From assembly GCA_910587765.1 (NCBI GenBank), contig CAJUNR010000017.1:1-64000 (forward strand): a stretch of DNA of 64,000 nt. The letters run 5' to 3'. Position 1 is the stretch's first letter. Each line of letters opens with the position of its first letter. A program made the translations under genes and the position numbers. Below, piece after piece: positions 59,230 through 64,000 of this stretch. This stretch comes from an uncultured Lachnospiraceae bacterium (GTDB taxonomy: Bacteria > Bacillota > Clostridia > Lachnospirales > Lachnospiraceae). The notes under the pieces were generated by a model. That model was not told the DNA's origin. It made no database searches and saw only the letters and a list, made by a program, of their open reading frames with translations.

Positions 59230-60257
59230 CGTTCTTCCACCAGCCTTTCCGCCTCTGCCGCCCGGATCAGCCGCGTATCCACCGCCATGTAATTGTTGGT
59301 GTATCCGGTCTCCGCATATTCGTCCAGCGCCTGCACGCAGAACCGCCCCATCTGCTCCGTATCCAAGGCAATCGTGGAATAAAGGATATTTTTCGATACC
59401 GCCTCCAGAATCGCATCGGAATCGTAATAGCCCAGCATCTGCACGGTTCCCACCTTATTGTAATCCACCGCCGCCTGATACGCGCATCTGGTGTGCACCG
59501 CACTTAAACACACCAGAATATCCGGCAGTTTCCCGGCGTCCAGAAAGATATCGCGGATGGATTCTTCCGAACTGAATCCCCGGCTGTTGTCCACCGGACT
59601 GGTCTCCACGGACACGCTGTCCGCGCTCTCCCCCGCGTTCTCCAGCGTCTCCCGGATTCCCAGAAGAACCAGATTCTGGCTGGTATCCGTCCGGTTTTCG
59701 TCCACCAGCACCAGAACCCGCACAGGCTGATTGCCCGGTCCGCCGCCGTCCTCCGTCCCTTCCCCCTCCGCGAGAAGCTCCAGAATCTGCCGGCCGTAAT
59801 CCTGCCCCAGATTATAGCTGTTGTTTCCTACAAAACACTGGCGCACGCTGCCGGTACTGTCCTGCAGCACGTTGACCACCGGAATTCCCTGCTCCACCAC
59901 TTCCTGCAGAAGCGCGATCGTCTCCTCTTCCTCGTCCCCAGGAACGATGATCCCGTCCACCGACGCCTGCATGGCCAGCCTCAGAAGCTCGTTCCTTCCG
60001 TACTCCACCGCCAGCTCCTCACCGAAGCGCTCCACATAGACGCCGCGCTTTTTCCCCTCCAAAAACGCGCTCTCGTAAACGCGGTCCCAAAAATCGCTGT
60101 CTTCTCGGCCTGTAATCATCACATAATGCCTGTCATAGATCTCGTAATCTCCTTCCTCGCTCCCGCCCAGTTCATGAAGCCTCTGCCAGAATACAGTCAG
60201 GCACACGGTCATGCAGGCAAAGAGCGTCAGAAGGAACGCCGTCTTTTTCCGACTCAT
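59226..60257 (-). CDS. Membrane-anchored sugar-binding sensor protein (XylFII-like)
   Basis: 343 residues: short basic start, one membrane helix (TAFLLTLFACMTVCLTVFW) without lipobox, then a Peripla_BP_4 fold (HYVMITGREDSDFWDRVYES, VDGIIVPGDEEEETIALL, FVGNNSYNLGQDYGRQIL). Anchored binding proteins encoded directly before a LytS/YesM kinase are the receptors of XylFII-LytS-YesN systems, which respond to D-xylose in Clostridium. AGGGAGG precedes the ATG. Ligand here is inferred. Confidence 0.85.
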   Translation of the reverse strand: MSRKKTAFLLTLFACMTVCLTVFWQRLHELGGSEEGDYEIYDRHYVMITGREDSDFWDRVYESAFLEGKKRGVYVERFGEELAVEYGRNELLRLAMQASVDGIIVPGDEEEETIALLQEVVEQGIPVVNVLQDSTGSVRQCFVGNNSYNLGQDYGRQILELLAEGEGTEDGGGPGNQPVRVLVLVDENRTDTSQNLVLLGIRETLENAGESADSVSVETSPVDNSRGFSSEESIRDIFLDAGKLPDILVCLSAVHTRCAYQAAVDYNKVGTVQMLGYYDSDAILEAVSKNILYSTIALDTEQMGRFCVQALDEYAETGYTNNYMAVDTRLIRAAEAERLVEER

Positions 60258-60314
60258 GCAATCCTCCCTGTCCTGCCCGGTCCGAAACGCTCCGCAGTTC
60301 TTCCGCCAATTCCC

Positions 60315-60343
60315 AAAGAGGCCGCCGCAGCGCGGCAGCCTCT
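60315..60343 (-). terminator. Possible terminator after the isomerase gene
   Basis: Stem AGAGGC-c-GCCGC / GCGGC-a-GCCTCT with a 3-base loop, but only TTT after it on the minus strand, so possibly weak and allowing read-through to the sensor genes. Confidence 0.55.
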
Positions 60344-60361
60344 GATACTGTGAATCAGCTT

Positions 60362-61846
60362 TTATGCAAACGGATTCTCCGTCGGATAGCGTACGCCTGC
60401 CGGCTGGTTGTAGCCGATCTCGCTTACGTCCACTCCGATGTATTTGAACACTTCATACAGTTCCCTGCCATAATGGCCGAACGCCACCGCGCCGTGATGA
60501 GGATAATTGCCCTCAATCAGCACATGACGGTAGAAGCGCTTCATCTCCGGAATCGCGAAGATACCAATGCCTCCGAAGGAGCGGGTTGCCACCGGAAGCA
60601 CTTCTCCGTTGGCCACATAAGCGCGCAGTTTGCAGTCTGCGGTGCTCTGCAGGCGGAAGAACGTGATGTCGCCCGGAGCGATATCGCCCTCGAGTGTTCC
60701 CTGCGTCACTTCCTCCGGAAGGTTTCTCGCCATAATGAGCTGATACTTCATCTGGCAGAAGGACAGCTTCTTCGTGCTGGTGTTGCCGCAGTGGAAGCCC
60801 ATGAATACATCGTTGCTCGTGTAGTCATATTTGCCCTTGATGTCCTCATTGTAAATATCGTAGGGCACCGTGTTGTTGATATCCAGCAGCGTGACGACAT
60901 CGTCGCTGACGCAGGTTCCGATGAACTCGCTTAAACAGCCGTAGATATCAACCTCGCAGGATACCGGGATACCACGTCCGGTCAGGCGGCTGTTCACATA
61001 ACAGGGCACAAAGCCGAACTGGGTCTGGAACGCCGGCCAGCACTTGCCCGCGATGGCCACATATTTCCGATAACCTTTATGCTCGTCGATCCAGTCAAGA
61101 AGCGTCAGCTCATACTGCGCCAGCTTGGGAAGGATCTCCGGCTTCTTATTGCCCTCGCCGAGCTCCGCTTCCATATCCGCCACCACTTCGGGGATTCTCG
61201 GATCGCCTGCGTGTTTGTTAAATGCCTCGAACAGGTCAAGCTCGGAATTCTCCTCAATCTCCACGCCCAGATTGTAAAGCTGCTTGATCGGCGCGTTGCA
61301 GGCAAGGAAATTTAAAGGACGCGGTCCGAAGCTGATGATCTTCAGATCGGAAAGGCCGACCACCGCTCTGGCGATGGGAATAAACTCGTGAATCATATCC
61401 GCGCATTCTTCTGCGGTTCCCACCGGATACTCCGGAATATAGGCCCGGATGTTTCTCAGCGCCAGGTTATAGCTTGCGTTCAGCATACCGCAGAAAGCGT
61501 CTCCGCGGCCCTGGATCAGTTGATCGCCGGATTCCTCTGCCGCCGCCACGAACATCTTCGGCCCGTCAAAATGCTTTGCCAGCAGCGTCTCGGAAATCTC
61601 CGGACCAAAGTTGCCCAGATAGACGACCAGCGCGTTGCAGCCTGCCGCCTTCACGTCTTCCAGCGCCTGCACCATATGGATCTCGCTCTCCACGATACAG
61701 ACCGGACATTCATAGATGTCCGCCGCGTCATATTTTGCCTCATAAGCCGCTACCAGCGCTTTTCTCCTGTTCACGGACAGAGACTCCGGGAAACAGTCGC
61801 GGCTTACCGCCACAATACCAATCTTTACTTTTGGAATGTTGTTCAT
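60362..61846 (-). CDS. L-fucose/L-arabinose-isomerase-family protein
   Basis: 494 residues of the aldose-ketose isomerase family that includes L-fucose isomerase. Features: KVKIGIVAVSRDCFPESLS at the start, IVESEIHMVQALEDVKAAG, ARAVVGLSDLKIISFGPRP, and the C-terminal GNYPHHGAVAFGHYGRELYE. The start at 61846 follows AGGAGG at 9 bases; an ATG that touches the ribosome-binding site is rejected. Because it sits with a xylulokinase and a pentose-type importer, the substrate may be a pentose such as xylose or arabinose, but the family is too broad to be sure. Confidence 0.85.
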   Translation of the reverse strand: MNNIPKVKIGIVAVSRDCFPESLSVNRRKALVAAYEAKYDAADIYECPVCIVESEIHMVQALEDVKAAGCNALVVYLGNFGPEISETLLAKHFDGPKMFVAAAEESGDQLIQGRGDAFCGMLNASYNLALRNIRAYIPEYPVGTAEECADMIHEFIPIARAVVGLSDLKIISFGPRPLNFLACNAPIKQLYNLGVEIEENSELDLFEAFNKHAGDPRIPEVVADMEAELGEGNKKPEILPKLAQYELTLLDWIDEHKGYRKYVAIAGKCWPAFQTQFGFVPCYVNSRLTGRGIPVSCEVDIYGCLSEFIGTCVSDDVVTLLDINNTVPYDIYNEDIKGKYDYTSNDVFMGFHCGNTSTKKLSFCQMKYQLIMARNLPEEVTQGTLEGDIAPGDITFFRLQSTADCKLRAYVANGEVLPVATRSFGGIGIFAIPEMKRFYRHVLIEGNYPHHGAVAFGHYGRELYEVFKYIGVDVSEIGYNQPAGVRYPTENPFA

Positions 61847-62018
61847 GATCTTCATCCTCCTGATCGAAATTCTGCGTCCGACCGCGCCCCCGTTCTTCGG
61901 GAATGCGCCAGAATCAGACGCGGTTTACAGTGAATCTGTACCGAAACTGCCGTCCGCGGCGGACGGATCCGCCCGGCCCCGGCCGGTCGCGGGCATGCCG
62001 CCGCCCTCGGAAACTCAT

Positions 62019-62642
62019 CTACTCCCGGCAGTCTACGTTCTTTCCCACAAGGCCGATATGGGAACCTTCCGGCAGTCCGCCCTGCGCGTGTCCGATCAGC
62101 CACTTGTTCTTCGCGGTGATCAGGCGGTCCTCCCAGCCTTCATGTTCTTTCTCAAGGGGCAGATTCGTGTCTCTCGGAAGCACAATTGCCACCTGGAAAC
62201 TGTGATCCCCCGCGCTGCAGGGCGCATAGTGGAGCGTCGTCGCATAGAGTTCCACCGCCGTTCCCTTCGGCAGCAGAAATCCTTCTACCAGCGCGGTATC
62301 GTATGTAAAATCATCCGTGATATCCTGCTGTGCTCCCACCAGCAGAATCGCGTCGGTTCCGGCCACATTGATCTCAGAGGAGCGGTGATACTCCAGCGCA
62401 TTGAGCAGATAATTCCTGCCGTTGCAGTAGCCGATCTGAATCGGCAGTTCCCCATAGGCCTTCGTCTGAAGCTCGGCAAAGACCGGAAGCGCCTCCAGCT
62501 CCGCCACGGACGGCTCATAGACCACCTCCTCCGGAAGCGGCGTCTTCGTATTCAGCGCCTCCACAAGTCCGGTAAAGTCGATGTTCCGGACGACCCTGCC
62601 GTATCTGCGGAACGAAGGGTCTGTTACTTTCTTAATCTCCAT
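62019..62642 (-). CDS. DUF4867-family protein
   Basis: 207 residues, cupin-like in character: IQIGYCNGRNYLLNALEYHR, SSEINVAGTDAILLVG, then EGFLLPKGTAVELYATTLHYAPC. This group (DUF4867) is found next to pentulose kinases and isomerases in gut Firmicutes; function unproven, with sugar isomerase/epimerase-like roles as a guess. The xylulokinase stop forms TAGGAGG that serves as its ribosome-binding site, so it is translated as part of the same message. Confidence 0.65.
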   Translation of the reverse strand: MEIKKVTDPSFRRYGRVVRNIDFTGLVEALNTKTPLPEEVVYEPSVAELEALPVFAELQTKAYGELPIQIGYCNGRNYLLNALEYHRSSEINVAGTDAILLVGAQQDITDDFTYDTALVEGFLLPKGTAVELYATTLHYAPCSAGDHSFQVAIVLPRDTNLPLEKEHEGWEDRLITAKNKWLIGHAQGGLPEGSHIGLVGKNVDCRE

Positions 62643-62654
62643 CGGGTTCTCCTC

Positions 62655-64000
62655 CTATTTGATGATCTCAAAGAGCGGTTTGCATGCCGGATAGATTTCC
62701 TTAAACTGCTGATACCGTTCTTCGTATTTTGCCGCGATCTCCGGCGTCGGCTCCACCGTATCGACCACCTTCACCAGCTTCGCCGCTGCCGCCTCCACGC
62801 TCTCGTATTCGCCGCAGGCCACCGCCGCCAGTATCGCTCCGCCAAGAGCCGGACCTTCCTCGCTCTCGATCACATCCACCTTGATGTTCATCACATTGGC
62901 GATGATCTTCTTCCACAGCGGACTCTTCGCCCCGCCGCCGCAGATTTTGGTTCGCTCGATACGGATTCCCAAAGCCTTCGCCACTTCAAAGGAATCTCTG
63001 AGCGCGAAAGCGACGCCTTCCAGCACCGCCTGCGTCATATCCGCACGGGTGGTGTCCATCGTCATGCCGATAAAGGTCCCTCTCGCGTTCGGGTTGTTGT
63101 GCGGGGAACGCTCTCCCATCAGGTAAGGCAAAAAATACACATGGTTCTCGCCCAGCTTTTCGATGCCCTTCTGCTCCGCCGCATAATTGTCCGTGCCGAT
63201 GATCTCGTCCATCCACCATTTGTTGCAGGAAGCCGCGCTCAGCATGCAGCCCATCAGATGATAGTGCCCGTCCGCGTGCGCGAACGCATGCAGCGCATTG
63301 TGCCGGTCTACGCCGAATTTCTCCGAAGAGATGAAGATCGTTCCGCTCGTTCCGAGGGAAATGTTGCACCTGCCGTCGCCCACGGTCCCGGTCCCCACGG
63401 CCGCCGCCGCATTGTCTCCGGCTCCGGCCACGACCTTGACAGAAACCGGAAGATCCAGTTCCGCGGCCACCGCCGGCAGTACGGTCCCCACCGCCTCGTA
63501 CGACTCATAGACCTTCGCCAGTTGTTCCTCGCGGATCCCGCAGATTTCCATCATCTCTCTGGACCAGCAGCGGTTCTTCACGTCAAAGACCAGCATGCCG
63601 GAGGCGTCGGATACGTCCGTACAGTGGACGCCGGACAGCCGGTAGGCAATATAATCCTTGGGCAGCATGATCTTCGCGATCTTCGCAAAGTTCTCCGGCT
63701 CTTTATTCTTCACCCACAGAATCTTCGGGGCGGTAAAACCGGTAAAGGAAATATTCGCCGTATATTCGGACAGCTTCTCCCTGCCGATGACATTGTTCAG
63801 GTAATCACACTCTTCATAAGTACGGCCGTCGTTCCACAAAAGTGCCGGGCGGATCACGTTGTCCTCCCGGTCGAGAATCACCAGTCCGTGCATCTGCCCT
63901 CCGAAACTGATTCCCGCCACCTGGCTGCGGTCACAGTCCTGCAAAAGTTCCTTCAGCCCCGCCATGGTTTCCCGATACCAGTCCTCCGGATTCTGCTCCG
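62655..64000 (-). CDS. xylB: Xylulokinase (FGGY family), N-terminus outside the window
   Basis: Phosphorylates D-xylulose to enter the pentose phosphate route. At least 448 codons are present; the reading continues past 64000 (EQNPEDWYRETMAGLKELLQ before the first internal Met). Family blocks: GISFGGQMHGLVILD, LWNDGRTYEECD, PKDYIAYRLSGVHCTDVSDA, GAGDNAAAAVGTGTV, and the ATP-binding CGGGAKSPLWKKII. First visible gene of the sugar operon. Confidence 0.93.
   Translation of the reverse strand, partial: EQNPEDWYRETMAGLKELLQDCDRSQVAGISFGGQMHGLVILDREDNVIRPALLWNDGRTYEECDYLNNVIGREKLSEYTANISFTGFTAPKILWVKNKEPENFAKIAKIMLPKDYIAYRLSGVHCTDVSDASGMLVFDVKNRCWSREMMEICGIREEQLAKVYESYEAVGTVLPAVAAELDLPVSVKVVAGAGDNAAAAVGTGTVGDGRCNISLGTSGTIFISSEKFGVDRHNALHAFAHADGHYHLMGCMLSAASCNKWWMDEIIGTDNYAAEQKGIEKLGENHVYFLPYLMGERSPHNNPNARGTFIGMTMDTTRADMTQAVLEGVAFALRDSFEVAKALGIRIERTKICGGGAKSPLWKKIIANVMNIKVDVIESEEGPALGGAILAAVACGEYESVEAAAAKLVKVVDTVEPTPEIAAKYEERYQQFKEIYPACKPLFEIIK

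Noticed and set aside
61940..61975. CCGTCCGC/GCGGACGG palindrome in the isomerase-DUF4867 gap as an operator
   Set aside because: GC-rich inverted repeats of this size occur by chance in this sequence; no matching second site near a promoter was found.

Overview
The window looks like a chromosome segment from an anaerobic Clostridia-type Firmicute, most likely family Lachnospiraceae. Support comes from gene content and style: strong AGGAGG ribosome-binding sites, TTGACA/TATAAT promoters, HPr kinase/phosphorylase, a type III glutamine synthetase, NADP-type glutamate dehydrogenase, the hydrogenase-maturation GTPase HydF, a YesM/AraC sugar-sensing system, and many proteins typical of gut clostridia. 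Coding GC is moderately high. The family-level placement is inference; no 16S gene is present. I see no phage, insertion sequence, CRISPR array or replication origin.

Region 1 (1-16 kb) is the core transcription/translation block. Read on the minus strand it runs rpmG-secE-nusG-rplK-rplA, then rplJ-rplL, then rpoB-rpoC. A separate str unit, rpsL-rpsG-fusA, follows. Each unit has a recognisable sigma-A promoter. Autoregulatory RNA elements are visible: an L10 leader with attenuator before rplJ, and two nearly identical L1-type operator stems, one before rplK and one before rplA. A plus-strand vanZ-like gene and pgi separate rpoC from the str unit.

Region 2 (16-33 kb) holds a DUF1189 membrane protein, a MATE exporter, glucokinase, hprK, uvrC, ftsH and the divergent pyrG. 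It continues with an operon of a TPR/J-like protein, an HscC-type Hsp70, a methyltransferase and an AlaX-type alanyl-tRNA editing protein.

Region 3 (33-50 kb) contains a proline symporter, a TetR regulator, hydF, type III glutamine synthetase (glnN), a second MATE exporter, a gene-poor structured stretch with a tiny lipoprotein, gdhA, a cell-wall amidase, a GNAT acetyltransferase, a DUF3786-like protein, acylphosphatase, tRNA-Val(GAC), a heterodimeric ABC exporter and an HPr gene whose His15 and Ser46 fall at canonical positions.

Region 4 (50-64 kb) is a pentose-type sugar system. Upstream are a xylulokinase (cut by the window end), a DUF4867 protein and an L-fucose/L-arabinose-isomerase-family enzyme. 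Then comes a membrane-anchored sugar-binding sensor, a YesM/LytS kinase and an AraC-type response regulator (XylFII-LytS-YesN layout), a second binding lipoprotein, a truncated YoeB/Txe toxin remnant, and a ChvE/XylF-type binding protein with its ATPase and permease. HprK, HPr and glucokinase in the same window could link carbon catabolite control to this sugar system.

The most unusual signal is a roughly 90-bp double-hairpin repeat present three times (12214, 41661 and 45817). All copies share one orientation, each abuts the T-tract of a minus-strand terminator, and there is a compensatory base-pair change between copies. Other items of note are a 140-bp near-perfect palindrome upstream of glnN, a structured leader before the tiny lipoprotein, and a duplicated gene tail between the sensor kinase and its response regulator.
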